Of a DNA stretch of 64,000 bases, positions 1 through 8,460 are shown piece after piece. The notes below the pieces were generated by a model. That model was not told the DNA's origin. It did no database searches and saw nothing but the letters and a program-made list of their open reading frames with translations. The stretch comes from Prosthecodimorpha staleyi (GTDB lineage: Bacteria > Pseudomonadota > Alphaproteobacteria > Rhizobiales > Ancalomicrobiaceae), in assembly GCF_018729455.1 (NCBI RefSeq), contig NZ_JAHHZF010000004.1:248001-312000 (forward strand), given 5' to 3'. A program made the position numbers and the translations under genes. Numbering within the stretch: position 1 is the stretch's first letter; each line of letters begins with the position of its first letter.

Positions 1-361
1 TGGCATGGCCGACATTGAAGCGGAAGGTCGCCTCGAAATCCTCATCCGTGCCGGCGACGAGCTCGCGCTCGCCGAAGGAGCCGCCGGCATTGGCGACCAG
101 CAGATCGAGCCGGCCGAAGCGCTCGACCGTCGCCGTCACCGCGCGCGCCGCCTCGGCCGGGACCGTCAGGTCCGCGGCGACGGCGAATGCCGGCACGCCG
201 AGGGCTTCGATCTCGGCCGCCGTGGCGGCGAGCCGGTCCGGGCCGCGCGCGGCGATCGCCACGGCGACCCCCTCGCGGGCGAGGGTCAGGGCGGTGGCCC
301 GCCCGATGCCGCGACTGCCGCCGGTGATCAGGGCGACCTTGCCGTTCAGTCCGAGATCCAT
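1..361 (-). CDS. SDR-family oxidoreductase, partial (3' end outside window)
   Basis: This is the N-terminal ~120 residues of a short-chain dehydrogenase/reductase; the gene runs off the left edge. The N-terminus reads MDLGLNGKVALITGGSRGIG, so the TGxxxGxG nucleotide-binding motif is intact, and the NAG motif (VANAGG) follows about 70 residues later. The family uses NAD(P)H to oxidise alcohols or reduce ketones in the cytoplasm; the substrate cannot be read from this fragment. The start lies 3 bases beyond the stop of the formamidase-like gene, so it is the last visible gene of the leftward operon that starts near 4313. The catalytic YxxxK is outside the window. Confidence 0.85.
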   Translation of the reverse strand, partial: MDLGLNGKVALITGGSRGIGRATALTLAREGVAVAIAARGPDRLAATAAEIEALGVPAFAVAADLTVPAEAARAVTATVERFGRLDLLVANAGGSFGERELVAGTDEDFEATFRFNVGHA

Positions 362-364
362 GGC

Positions 365-1312
365 TCAGCCCGCCTTGGCTTCGAGCAGCGCCTTGGCGAT
401 CATGCAGTGGATGCCCTTCGAGACGTTCACGGTCTGGGTGACCCGCAGATCAGCGGCAAGCGAGCAGAGCGTATAGGCATCCTCGCGCGAAAGGCCGGCC
501 TTCTCGCCCATCAGCACGATCATGTCACGCAGCGCCCGGACGACGCATTGGTCGAGATCGGGATCCATGCCCATGGTCAGAAGATGGCTCGGCGTCTCCG
601 CGCGCGGATAGGTGAAGCGCAGATCCTTGCGCAGGGTGAAGCGGAAGGTGCCCTGCAGCGCCGTTTCGATCGCGGTGACGTTGACCTCGCCGTCGCCCTG
701 CGCGCCGTGCCCGTCGCCGCAGGAGAACAGTCCGCCCGGCGCGAAGACCGGCAGGTAGAGCGTGGCGCCCTTGACCAGCTCCTTGTTGTCGAGATTGCCG
801 CCATGGGCGCGCGGGATGATCGAGGTGATGCGTCCCCAGGCCGGCGGCGGCGCCACGCCCATCACGCCGAAGAAGGGCGCGAGCGGCAGGTCGAGGCCCC
901 AGGGCAGCTTGCCCACCATCGCGGTGCGGTCGAGCGGGATGTGCAGGAGCCGGGTTTCGTGGAAATCGTCGATCAGCGTGCCGGCGAGCGGGCGGATGAA
1001 ATTGTATCCCCAGTCCTGGCGCAGGGCGATGTCGAGAATGTCGACCTGCAGCACGTCGCCGGGTTCGGCGCCGGCGATCGCGACCGGGCCGGTCAGGATA
1101 TGGCCGGGCAACTGCCGTTCGGAGCGCGCATGCACGTCGTGGATCTCCGGCGGGATATGGAAGTCGCCCTTGGGCAGAACCTCCGGGGGGCCGGACAGGC
1201 AGTCGATCGTGACGGTGTCGCCGGATTCGACCGCGAGCACCGGCTTCAGCCGGGCATCGAAGAAGCCCCAGTGGCAGGTTTCGACCGAGGCCTTGAGAAG
1301 GTGATGGGACAT
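365..1312 (-). CDS. Acetamidase/formamidase family protein
   Basis: A 315-residue member of the FmdA/AmdA family, which hydrolyses small amides such as formamide or acetamide to the acid and ammonia in the cytoplasm. The family hallmark is present: HGGNLDNKEL followed by ATLYLPVFAPGGLFSCGDGH and GDGEVNVTAIE. Length is normal. The start chosen is MSHHLLKASVET, where homology-like sequence begins; an open frame continues upstream but overlaps the EamA gene. It sits between an EamA exporter and an SDR gene in the leftward amidase operon, so it probably acts on an amide released by that pathway. The true substrate is unknown. Confidence 0.88.
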   Translation of the reverse strand: MSHHLLKASVETCHWGFFDARLKPVLAVESGDTVTIDCLSGPPEVLPKGDFHIPPEIHDVHARSERQLPGHILTGPVAIAGAEPGDVLQVDILDIALRQDWGYNFIRPLAGTLIDDFHETRLLHIPLDRTAMVGKLPWGLDLPLAPFFGVMGVAPPPAWGRITSIIPRAHGGNLDNKELVKGATLYLPVFAPGGLFSCGDGHGAQGDGEVNVTAIETALQGTFRFTLRKDLRFTYPRAETPSHLLTMGMDPDLDQCVVRALRDMIVLMGEKAGLSREDAYTLCSLAADLRVTQTVNVSKGIHCMIAKALLEAKAG

Positions 1313-1338
1313 GCTGGCATCTCCGGAGCGGGCGGGGG

Positions 1339-2574
1339 TCAGGGCGTCTCGGTGCCGGGCGGTCGGGGCGCCGCGGCGGCCACGCCGCGCCCTTCCGTTC
1401 CGGCATTGCGGCGGACAGTGTAGACGGTGGCGGCCACGACGATCGAGGCGCCGATGAAGGTCGGCAGCGACGGCAGCTCGGCAAAGACGGCGAAGCCGAT
1501 CCCGGTCGCGATCAGCAGCCGGACGAAGTCGAGCGGCGCCAGCGCGGCGGCCTCGCCGACCTGGTAGGCGCGGGTGATCAGATACTGGCCGGCCGTGCCG
1601 ACGACGCCGATCAATCCGATCAGCAGCCACTCCCGCGGCGTCGGGCTCTCCCACCACAGGACCGTCGGCACGATCAGCGCGAGGCAGAGGACGATGGCCT
1701 GGTAGAGCAGGATCGTGGCGGTCTTCTCCGACTGCGCCAGCATGCGGACCGTGACGGTGATGCCCGAGCCGAACAGGGCACCGATCACCGCGAACAGGCC
1801 ATAGGGATTGGACAGGCCGTCGCCGGTCGGACGCAGCATGATCAGGACGCCGACGAAGCCGATCAGCGTCGCGGCCCAGCGCCGCCAGCCGACGGCCTCC
1901 TTCAGGATCACCACGGCCAGGATGGTGACGAACAGGACCTGGCTGAAACCCAGCGCGGTGGCATCGGCGAGCGGTACATGGATGATCGCCGTGAAGCCGA
2001 ACAGCATCGACATCAGCGAGAACAGGCCGCGGGTGATCTGCAGCGATAGGCGGTTGGTGCTGAGCGCATGGCGCATGTCGTGCAGGAACAGCGGCATCAG
2101 CAGCACCGTCATGATCACCTGGCGCAGCAGCAGCACTTGCGGCAGGGGCACCCGCGTGCCGATCGCCTTGATCGCCGCAGTCATCACCGAGAAGACCACG
2201 AAGGCGCCGATCATCAGGATGGAGCCGCGCAGATTGTCGGGCGCCCGGTCCCACCAGGCACGCCATCGGGCGATCCCGCCGGGTCGCGGCCACAGCCGGC
2301 CGGCCCGGGCAGCGATCGAGCGCGGCCGTGCGGGGGGCGACAGGTGGGGGGGCGGCAGGTCGGGGGGTAGCGGGTCGGCCGGGCCTTCGCCCGCCGCAGG
2401 CTCCGGTCGCGAGGCCGGTTGCGGCGGCGGAGCGACCGCGGGCGGGCGGGCCAGAGCTGCAGCCTGGCGATCGCCGTGCGCCAGCTCGGGGCATTCGCCG
2501 CCCGGGACCCCAATCGGGGCCGGCTCGATCAGATCGTCGTCATGGACCCGGCCGGCGACGTTCGCGCGTTCCAT
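1339..2574 (-). CDS. EamA/DMT-family transporter with proline-rich N-terminal extension
   Basis: A DMT-superfamily (EamA) membrane protein with about ten predicted hydrophobic helices in two repeats; the first begins near LRGSILMIGAFVVFSVMTA. Family members are usually exporters of amino acids or metabolites. It is closely similar in pattern to the EamA gene at 14777-15778 (shared PLADA-x-A-x-GFS and IGFVGVL segments). The chosen ATG at 2574 is preceded by GGAG at 8 bases and gives 411 residues, about 100 more than usual; the first ~115 are rich in Pro and Arg and not membrane-like, so a later GTG start is possible. It lies between amidase and formamidase genes of one leftward operon. Confidence 0.8.
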   Translation of the reverse strand: MERANVAGRVHDDDLIEPAPIGVPGGECPELAHGDRQAAALARPPAVAPPPQPASRPEPAAGEGPADPLPPDLPPPHLSPPARPRSIAARAGRLWPRPGGIARWRAWWDRAPDNLRGSILMIGAFVVFSVMTAAIKAIGTRVPLPQVLLLRQVIMTVLLMPLFLHDMRHALSTNRLSLQITRGLFSLMSMLFGFTAIIHVPLADATALGFSQVLFVTILAVVILKEAVGWRRWAATLIGFVGVLIMLRPTGDGLSNPYGLFAVIGALFGSGITVTVRMLAQSEKTATILLYQAIVLCLALIVPTVLWWESPTPREWLLIGLIGVVGTAGQYLITRAYQVGEAAALAPLDFVRLLIATGIGFAVFAELPSLPTFIGASIVVAATVYTVRRNAGTEGRGVAAAAPRPPGTETP

Positions 2575-2686
2575 CACGGCCGCTCCGCCGGCCGGCCGGA
2601 GCGACAGGCTGCGCCGATGCGACGCGGGTCGTGCGCGCCGGGGTCGGGCATCGGCTTCGGACGGCATCCGGCCGATGCGCGTCCGG

Positions 2687-4105
2687 TCATGCGGCCTTCG
2701 CGAGATCGAGGGCCGGCCGCAGAGCGGTCAGCCCGGTCGCCGCCTCGAAGGCCTGTCCGATGCGCAGGACGGTCGCGTCCTCGAAGGGGCGGCCGACGAT
2801 CTGCATCGACAGCGGCAGCCCGGACTTGGAGAAACCGGTCGGGATCGACATGGCCGGGTTGCCGGTCAGATTGTACGGGATGGTCTGGATCGGCCAGTTC
2901 GGCGGGTTGCCCTGGGGCATCTCGTCGAAGCGCGGCGCCGGGGCCAGAGCCGAGGCGGTGATGATGGCATCGTAGCGGCCGAGAATATCCCGGTTGATGA
3001 GCAGCGACAGCTTGCGCCGGACGCGGAAGGCCTGGGTCAGGTCGGACGCAGAGATCAAGGCGCCGAGCACCATGCGCAGATGGGTCAGCCGGCCGTAATC
3101 GAGCGGCCGGGTCTGCAGGTTCTTCTCGTGGACCGCATAGGCTTCGGAGAAGAGGATCAGGCGCCCGGCCGCATTGAACAGGTCGTAGTCGGGCAGCGCG
3201 ATCTCCTCGACGATGGCGCCGAGCTTTTCGAAGGTCGCCGCCGCCTGCTCGATCGCGGCGGCCGTTTCGGGCGACAGCCCGACCGCATCCTTGTAATGGC
3301 AGCGCGGCAGCGCGATGCGCATGCCCTCGACGCCCTTGCCGAGATCGGCGACGAAATTCGGCACGGGCAGGTCGGCGGAGGCCGGATCCTCGGGATCGTG
3401 GCCGGCGATCGCCTGCATGGTCAGCGCGCAATCCTCCACCGACCAGGTCAGCGGACCGGCATGGTCGAGCGTGAAGGAGAGCGGGAAGATGCCGCGACGG
3501 GAGACCAGCCCGTAGGTCGGCTTCAGCCCGACGGTGCCGCAATAGGCGGCCGGTCCGCGGATCGAGCCGCCGGTATCCGAGCCCATCGCCATCCGGCAGA
3601 AGCCGGCCGCGACCGCCGCCCCCGATCCCGACGACGAGCCGCCGGTGATGTGATCGGGATTCCAGGGATTGCGCGCCGGCGGGAAGGGCAGATCGAAGCT
3701 CGGTCCGCCGAAGGCGAATTCGTGGGTGGCGAGCTTCCCGAGCAGCACGCCGCCGGCCGCCTTCAGCTTGGTCTCGACCACGCAGTCTTCCGCGGGCACA
3801 TGGTCGACCAGAAGCTTGGAATGGCAGGTCGAACGGATCCCCGCCGTCATGTAGATGTCCTTGAGACCGTAGGGGATGCCCTGCAGCGGCCCCTTGTCGA
3901 CCCCTTGCGCGAAGTCGGCATCGGCGGCGGCGGCATCGGCCATCGCCCGCTCCCCGGTCACGGTGATGAAGCTCGCCAGGACTCCGTCCAGCGCCGCGAT
4001 GCGGGCGAGGCTGGCTTCGGTCAGAGCGGCGGAGGTCAGCGAGCCGGCGCGGATCATCCGCCCGGCCTCGGCGATCGACAGGTCGTGCAGCGGCTTGCTT
4101 GTCAT
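2687..4105 (-). CDS. GatA/AtzE-type amidase (amidase signature family)
   Basis: A 472-residue amidase-signature enzyme that hydrolyses a C-N amide bond in the cytoplasm. The Ser-cisSer-Lys triad can be seen: Lys82 in YGLKDIY, the Gly/Ser-rich stretch GGSSSGSG at 155-162, and nucleophile Ser181 in GSDTGGSIR. Length is typical. The start is one base after the stop of a 68-residue AtzG-like gene, so the two are translationally linked. AtzE, the biuret-pathway enzyme, is likewise paired with a small AtzG subunit, but the substrate here is not known. Two paralogues lie at 23467-24870 and 25167-26585, each with its own small partner. Confidence 0.92.
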   Translation of the reverse strand: MTSKPLHDLSIAEAGRMIRAGSLTSAALTEASLARIAALDGVLASFITVTGERAMADAAAADADFAQGVDKGPLQGIPYGLKDIYMTAGIRSTCHSKLLVDHVPAEDCVVETKLKAAGGVLLGKLATHEFAFGGPSFDLPFPPARNPWNPDHITGGSSSGSGAAVAAGFCRMAMGSDTGGSIRGPAAYCGTVGLKPTYGLVSRRGIFPLSFTLDHAGPLTWSVEDCALTMQAIAGHDPEDPASADLPVPNFVADLGKGVEGMRIALPRCHYKDAVGLSPETAAAIEQAAATFEKLGAIVEEIALPDYDLFNAAGRLILFSEAYAVHEKNLQTRPLDYGRLTHLRMVLGALISASDLTQAFRVRRKLSLLINRDILGRYDAIITASALAPAPRFDEMPQGNPPNWPIQTIPYNLTGNPAMSIPTGFSKSGLPLSMQIVGRPFEDATVLRIGQAFEAATGLTALRPALDLAKAA

Positions 4106-4106
4106 C

Positions 4107-4313
4107 TCACGCGCTCCGGACGATGTTGGCGAAGGTATAGATGTTGGCCGGCTCGTCGGCCGGCGTGATCTCGACCGTGCGCAGCAGCGCGGCCAGGCGC
4201 TTCACGTCCTGGTATCCGGCCAGGATGGCCTCGCGGCGGTCATGCTGAATCGCGATGCCGGCCTTGGCGGCCAGGACATCGAGTTCGACGGCAAGTGTTG
4301 CGGCATCGGTCAT
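4107..4313 (-). CDS. AtzG-like/DUF4089-type small amidase partner
   Basis: A 68-residue protein starting MTDAATLAVELD with a C-terminal DEPANIYTF segment resembling the DEPA-x-x-F end of AtzG/DUF4089 proteins. AtzG is a GatC-derived small protein that binds and stabilises the amidase AtzE; this role is inferred here from size, C-terminal motif and position immediately before an amidase gene. The open frame extends to 4421 but the upstream part is in the promoter region and has no membrane or domain signal. It is the first gene of the leftward operon that ends beyond position 1. Confidence 0.72.
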   Translation of the reverse strand: MTDAATLAVELDVLAAKAGIAIQHDRREAILAGYQDVKRLAALLRTVEITPADEPANIYTFANIVRSA

Positions 4314-4382
4314 GCGCTGGCCTCCGGGGGTGTGGGGTCGTGCAGCGGGCGGGATCGCGTCCGAACAGACGGCATGACCATT

Positions 4383-4394
4383 TTTGTATCCAAT
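4383..4394. promoter_or_regulatory. Putative GntR operator box (TTTG-TATC-CAAT)
   Basis: This copy reads TTTGTATCCAAT, the inverse orientation of the recurrent ATTGGATACAAT box, with one mismatch. It lies 70 bases upstream of the AtzG-like gene start and so is placed to act on the leftward operon. Confidence 0.5.
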
Positions 4395-4597
4395 GATGCG
4401 AGTGCGAACAATCGACCGCATCGCAAATATTTTGTGCGAAGACCCACCCGGGCGCCGGTGGACGGAGTGGAATCCTGCATTTCAAATATCTGTTTTATAT
4501 AACATTTTTAGAGCCATGCCGAAGCCGTGTGCGGAATCCCGGACGGGATGCCCAAAGTTCCGTCATGCTGTCGTCAGAATTCGTCATTGACCCTCAT

Positions 4598-4609
4598 ATT
4601 GTATCCTAA
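4598..4609. promoter_or_regulatory. Putative GntR operator box (ATTG-TATC-CTAA)
   Basis: The sequence ATTGTATCCTAA matches the reverse form of the recurrent box at 10 of 12 positions. It lies about 190 bases upstream of the sigma-54-like element of ABC operon 1. Confidence 0.45.
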
Positions 4610-4794
4610 AGGGCGGAGCCGCAGGCCTGCGCGGCGATTTCGATCCGCGCCGCGGATGGTGTGGAATGCCGAAGCACCGCTGACGAAATGCCGCGGAAAG
4701 GCGGAAAAAGGCCAGTATTTGCAGCGACGCGCATAGAAATGGCCGGCCGGCGGGAAAGCGGCGCCGCATGATTGCGCACAATCCGCCGGCGGGA

Positions 4795-4810
4795 TGGCAC
4801 GACCGTTGCT
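4795..4810 (+). promoter_or_regulatory. Sigma-54 (RpoN) -24/-12 promoter
   Basis: TGGCACGACCGTTGCT matches the RpoN consensus TGGCACG-N4-TTGCW at every defined base, and GG and GC are 10 bases apart as required. It predicts a transcript start near 4821, about 58 bases before the binding-protein ATG. RpoN promoters need an enhancer-binding activator; none is encoded in this window. Confidence 0.75.
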
Positions 4811-4878
4811 GTTTGCTGTGCAGCATGGCGTCGGCCGCAAGAGGCGGTCGACGCCCTCTGGTGATTGGAGGCTTCGAC

Positions 4879-6477
4879 ATGAAGACGAGCTTCAGACGGC
4901 TTGCCGCCGGAATGGTCATGGGTCTCGCCGCCGCATCGGCAGCCCCGGCGGCCCATGCCGAAAGCGTGTTGCGCGTAGCCATGACGGCCGGCGACATTCC
5001 CGACGTGACCGGGCAGCCGGACCAAGGTTTCGAGGGCTATCGCTTCGTCGGCTATTCTCTCTACGACGCGCTGATCAATTGGGATCTGACCAGGTCCGAC
5101 CGCGAAGCCACGTTAAAGCCCGGCCTCGCCACCAAATGGTCCATCGACCCGGCCGACAACAAACGTTGGATCTTCGAACTCCGCCAAGGCATCAAATTTC
5201 ACGACGGCTGCCCGTTCAATGCCGATACGGTCGTCTGGAACGTCAAGCGCCTGACCGACAACACGGTCCCGCAGTTTGTCGCCAAGCAGTTCGCGGCGAT
5301 GCGCACCCGCACCGTCAACATCGCCGGCGTCGAAAAGATCGACGACGGCAAGGTCGCCATCATCATGAAGGAGCCCGACTCGCTCTTCTATATCCAGATG
5401 AGCTTCTGGATGATGGTATCCAATTGCCAGTTCGAAAAGGCCGGCAACGACAACGGCAAATATGCGCTGATGCCGTCCGGCACGGGCCCCTACAAGTTCG
5501 ACAAGTTCGTGCCCCGCGAGCGCCTGGAACTGGTGCGCAATGCCGACTACTGGGACAAGCCGCGCATCCCGAAGCATGACCGGCTCGTGCTGATCCCGAT
5601 GCCGGAGGCGACCACCCGGGCCGCGGCGCTGCTCGCCGGTCAGGTCGATCTGGTCGAGGCGCCGTCGCCCGATACCGTGCCGCGCCTGAAGCAGTCCGGC
5701 ATGACGGTGCTGACCAACGCCTATCCGCACAATTGGGCCTACCAGCTCAACTTCGTCGACGGGCCGTTCAAGGACAAGCGCGTCCGCCAGGCCGCCAACT
5801 ACGCCCTGAACCGGGCCGACATGAAGGAAATGCTCGGCGGCTTCATGATCGAGGGCTATGCCACCGTGCCGCCGAACTCGGCCTGGTTCGGCAAGCCGGT
5901 GAAGTACGAATACGATCCCAAGAAGGCGGCCGCACTGCTCAAGCAGGCGGGCTGCTATCCCTGCGAGGTCACGTTCGCGATCTCGACCTCCGGCTCCGGC
6001 CAGATGCAGCCGTTGCCGATGAACGAGCTGGTCAAGGCGCAACTCGAGGAAGCCGGATTCAAGGTCAAGCTCGAGGTGATGGACTGGAATGCCCTGCTCG
6101 ACGTGACGTTCAAGGGGCGCGAGAAGTTTCCGCAGTATCACGCCGTCAATGTCAGCCGCGCCACGCAGGATCCCTTCTCGGGCATCTTCCGCTTCGCCAT
6201 GAAATCGCAAAATGCACCCGCCGGCGGCAATTGGGGCTGGTACTACAATGCCGAGATCGAAGACCTGATCAAGAAGATCTATACGACCTTCGACGAAGTC
6301 GCGCGCGACAAGATGATCGTCAAGGTGCACGAGATCATGAATGACGATGCCGCGATGATCTGGGTCGCCCATGACGTGAACCCGCGGGCCCTGTCGCCGA
6401 AGCTGAAGGGCTTCGTCCAGGCGCAAAGCTGGTTCCAGGACCTGACGCCGATCGTCGTCGAGGACAAGACCAACTGA
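4879..6477 (+). CDS. ABC transporter substrate-binding protein, Dpp/Opp type (SBP_bac_5)
   Basis: A 532-residue periplasmic binding protein of the family-5 (peptide/nickel/opine) class. It begins with a signal peptide (basic MKTSFRR, hydrophobic core, cut near AHA-ES) and has the family segments LRQGIKFHDGCPFNADTVVW and SGTGPYKF. ATG 4879 has GGAG 8 bases upstream. It is the first gene of ABC operon 1 and should present substrate to the two permeases downstream. A same-length paralogue is at 27920-29518. Family members bind peptides but also opines, glutathione and metals, so the ligand is open; the amidases and hydrolases around it suggest an amide-containing compound. Confidence 0.93.
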   Translation: MKTSFRRLAAGMVMGLAAASAAPAAHAESVLRVAMTAGDIPDVTGQPDQGFEGYRFVGYSLYDALINWDLTRSDREATLKPGLATKWSIDPADNKRWIFELRQGIKFHDGCPFNADTVVWNVKRLTDNTVPQFVAKQFAAMRTRTVNIAGVEKIDDGKVAIIMKEPDSLFYIQMSFWMMVSNCQFEKAGNDNGKYALMPSGTGPYKFDKFVPRERLELVRNADYWDKPRIPKHDRLVLIPMPEATTRAAALLAGQVDLVEAPSPDTVPRLKQSGMTVLTNAYPHNWAYQLNFVDGPFKDKRVRQAANYALNRADMKEMLGGFMIEGYATVPPNSAWFGKPVKYEYDPKKAAALLKQAGCYPCEVTFAISTSGSGQMQPLPMNELVKAQLEEAGFKVKLEVMDWNALLDVTFKGREKFPQYHAVNVSRATQDPFSGIFRFAMKSQNAPAGGNWGWYYNAEIEDLIKKIYTTFDEVARDKMIVKVHEIMNDDAAMIWVAHDVNPRALSPKLKGFVQAQSWFQDLTPIVVEDKTN

Positions 6478-6484
6478 TCCGGCC

Positions 6485-6508
6485 GCGGGTCCGGTTCGCC
6501 GGACCCGC
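6485..6508. terminator. Intra-operon stem-loop after binding-protein gene
   Basis: A perfect 10-bp stem (GCGGGTCCGG / CCGGACCCGC) closes a TTCG loop just 8 bases after the binding-protein stop. There is no T-run. It more likely stabilises the upstream message or attenuates read-through than fully terminates, giving more binding protein than permease. Confidence 0.6.
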
Positions 6509-6573
6509 ACCGTTGCCGTGGCCCGGATTGTCGGGTCCGCCTCTCCCGCATCCCTTGCCCGGGGGTACCGCCC

Positions 6574-7530
6574 ATGTGGCTCTACGTCGCCCGCCGCATT
6601 CTCTACGCCGTCCCGATCGCGCTCGGCGTCACCGCCTTCTGCTTTGCGCTGGTCTATCTGGCGCCCGGCAATCCGCTGCAGCTGCTTCTGCCGCCGGATG
6701 CCTCTGCGGAAGTGATCGATCTGATCAAGAAGACCTACGGTTTCGACAAGCCGATCCCGGTGCAATACGCGATCTGGCTCGGCCGCGCCCTGACCGGCGA
6801 TCTGGGCGTCTCGATCGCCACCAACCGGCCGGTCACCGGCGAGGTGCTCGGCGCCCTGTCCAATACCGTCATCCTGTCCGTCGCCGCCGTGATCCTGGCC
6901 TTCTCGCTGGCCTTCACGCTCGGCCTGCTTGCCGCCTGGTTCAACGGCCGCTGGGTCGACCGGCTGGTCACCGGTTTCTCGATCGTCGGCGTCAGCGTGC
7001 CAAACTACTGGCTCGGCATGGTGCTGATCATCGTCTTCGCGGTGAACATGAACTGGCTGCCGGCGACCGGCATGGGATCCAAGGGCTCGGAGAGCTTCCG
7101 GCTGACCGACTGGGAGCAGTTGCGCCACGCCATCCTGCCGGTCGTCACCATGTCGATGATCCCGCTCGGCATCATCATGCGGACGACCCGCTCGGCCGTC
7201 TCGGAAGTGCTCAACCACGACTTCGTCCAGACGCTGCGCGCCAAGGGGCTCGGCGAATTCGCGGTGCTGCGCCATGCCGTGCGCAACGCTTTGCCGGCGG
7301 TGCTGGCCGTGATGGGCCTCCAGTTCGGCTACCTGATGGGCGGGTCGATCCTGATCGAGACGATCTTCACTTGGCCCGGCACGGGGTTCCTGCTCAACAA
7401 GGCAATCCTGACCCGCGACATCCCGGTCCTGCAGGGCACCATCCTGGTGCTCGCCCTCATCTTCGTCGCCACCAATCTGGTCGTGGATCTGATCCAGACC
7501 GCCGTCGATCCGCGCATCAAACGGGCATGA
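6574..7530 (+). CDS. ABC transporter permease, DppB type
   Basis: A 318-residue inner-membrane permease of the DppB/OppB class with about six transmembrane helices; the first is MWLYVARRILYAVPIALGVT. The cytoplasmic EAA loop, which contacts the ATPases, is near TLRAKGLGEFAVLRHAVRNA. The segment GPSI-like GGSILIETIFTWPGTG is typical of the family. It pairs with the DppC-type protein 13 bases downstream. The paralogue in ABC operon 2 is at 19298-20242. Confidence 0.93.
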   Translation: MWLYVARRILYAVPIALGVTAFCFALVYLAPGNPLQLLLPPDASAEVIDLIKKTYGFDKPIPVQYAIWLGRALTGDLGVSIATNRPVTGEVLGALSNTVILSVAAVILAFSLAFTLGLLAAWFNGRWVDRLVTGFSIVGVSVPNYWLGMVLIIVFAVNMNWLPATGMGSKGSESFRLTDWEQLRHAILPVVTMSMIPLGIIMRTTRSAVSEVLNHDFVQTLRAKGLGEFAVLRHAVRNALPAVLAVMGLQFGYLMGGSILIETIFTWPGTGFLLNKAILTRDIPVLQGTILVLALIFVATNLVVDLIQTAVDPRIKRA

Positions 7531-7543
7531 GGAGGACGTCGCC

Positions 7544-8446
7544 ATGACCGACACCACCTTTGGCGCTGCAAATCCGGCCAAGGTCGATACCGCTCCGCCC
7601 GTCAAGGTGCGCGGCTACTGGCAGTCCGTCGCCTACCGGCTGCGCTACGACTACGTCACGCTGGCCTTCGGCCTCATCATCCTGGCCATCGTCGTCGCGG
7701 CGCTGCTGTCGCCCTGGATCGCGCCGATGGACCCGCAGAAGACCTCGATGGTCTATCGGCTGAAGCCGATCGGCTTCAAGCAGTTCACGCTCGGCACCGA
7801 CGAGCTCGGCCGCGACATCCTCTCCCGCCTGCTCTGGGGCGGACGCACCTCGCTCCTGATGGGCGTCGTGCCGGTCGGCCTGGCCGTTCTGATCGGCGGC
7901 ACGCTCGGCGTCCTCGCCGGCTTCATCGGCGGCAAGATCAACATGCTGATCATGCGGACGATGGACATCTTCTACGCCTTCCCGTCGATCCTGCTCGCGG
8001 TGGCGATTTCCGGCGCCATGGGCGGCGGCATGGCCAACGGCATGCTGGCCCTGACGCTGGTCTTCATTCCACCGCTCTGCCGCATCGCCGAGACCGCGAC
8101 GACCCAGGTGCGCGGTCTCGATTTCGTCGAAGCCGCCCGCGCCTCGGGCGCCGGCACGCCGTCGATCATCGTCCACCACATCCTCGGCAACGTCCTGGCG
8201 CCGGTCTTCGTCTATGCCTCCGGGCTGGTCTCGGTCTCGATCCTGATCGCCTCGGGGCTATCCTTCCTCGGCCTCGGCGTCGAGCCGCCGACGCCCGACT
8301 GGGGGCTGATGCTCTCGACGCTGCGCCAGGCGATCTACGTCAACCCCTGGGTCTGCGCGCTGCCTGGTGCGGCGATCTTCATCACCTCGCTCTCCTTCAA
8401 CATGGTCTCGGACGGACTGCGCCAGGCCATGGACGTGAAGATGTGA
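7544..8446 (+). CDS. ABC transporter permease, DppC type
   Basis: A 300-residue DppC/OppC-type permease. After a short cytoplasmic N-terminus a first helix (LAFGLIILAIVVAALLSPW) and periplasmic loop come before the family motif FTLGTDELGRDILSRLLWGG; the EAA loop is VEAARASGAGTPSIIVHHIL. It forms the translocation heterodimer with the upstream DppB-type protein. ATG 7544 follows a GAGGACG ribosome site. The next gene begins 14 bases after its stop. Confidence 0.93.
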   Translation: MTDTTFGAANPAKVDTAPPVKVRGYWQSVAYRLRYDYVTLAFGLIILAIVVAALLSPWIAPMDPQKTSMVYRLKPIGFKQFTLGTDELGRDILSRLLWGGRTSLLMGVVPVGLAVLIGGTLGVLAGFIGGKINMLIMRTMDIFYAFPSILLAVAISGAMGGGMANGMLALTLVFIPPLCRIAETATTQVRGLDFVEAARASGAGTPSIIVHHILGNVLAPVFVYASGLVSVSILIASGLSFLGLGVEPPTPDWGLMLSTLRQAIYVNPWVCALPGAAIFITSLSFNMVSDGLRQAMDVKM

Positions 8447-8460
8447 CCCCGGAGGCGATC

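Larger units (their letters stand above)
4314..4878. promoter_or_regulatory. Divergent promoter region, amidase operon / ABC operon 1
   Basis: A 565-base non-coding gap between two divergent operons. It is locally AT-rich (about 4425-4610), unlike the rest of the window. It carries two ATTG-GATA-CAAT-type boxes (4383-4394 and 4598-4609) and a sigma-54-like promoter (4795-4810), listed separately. No convincing small gene is seen in it. Confidence 0.75.

Noticed and set aside
4370-4385. CGGCATGACCATTTTT resembling the sigma-54 element
   Set aside because: The essential GC at -12 is absent (TTTTT), and it points away from any nearby start on that strand.
5113-7605. An 830-codon open frame on the minus strand
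   Set aside because: Antisense to the binding protein and permease of ABC operon 1; His/Asp/Arg-rich shadow sequence.
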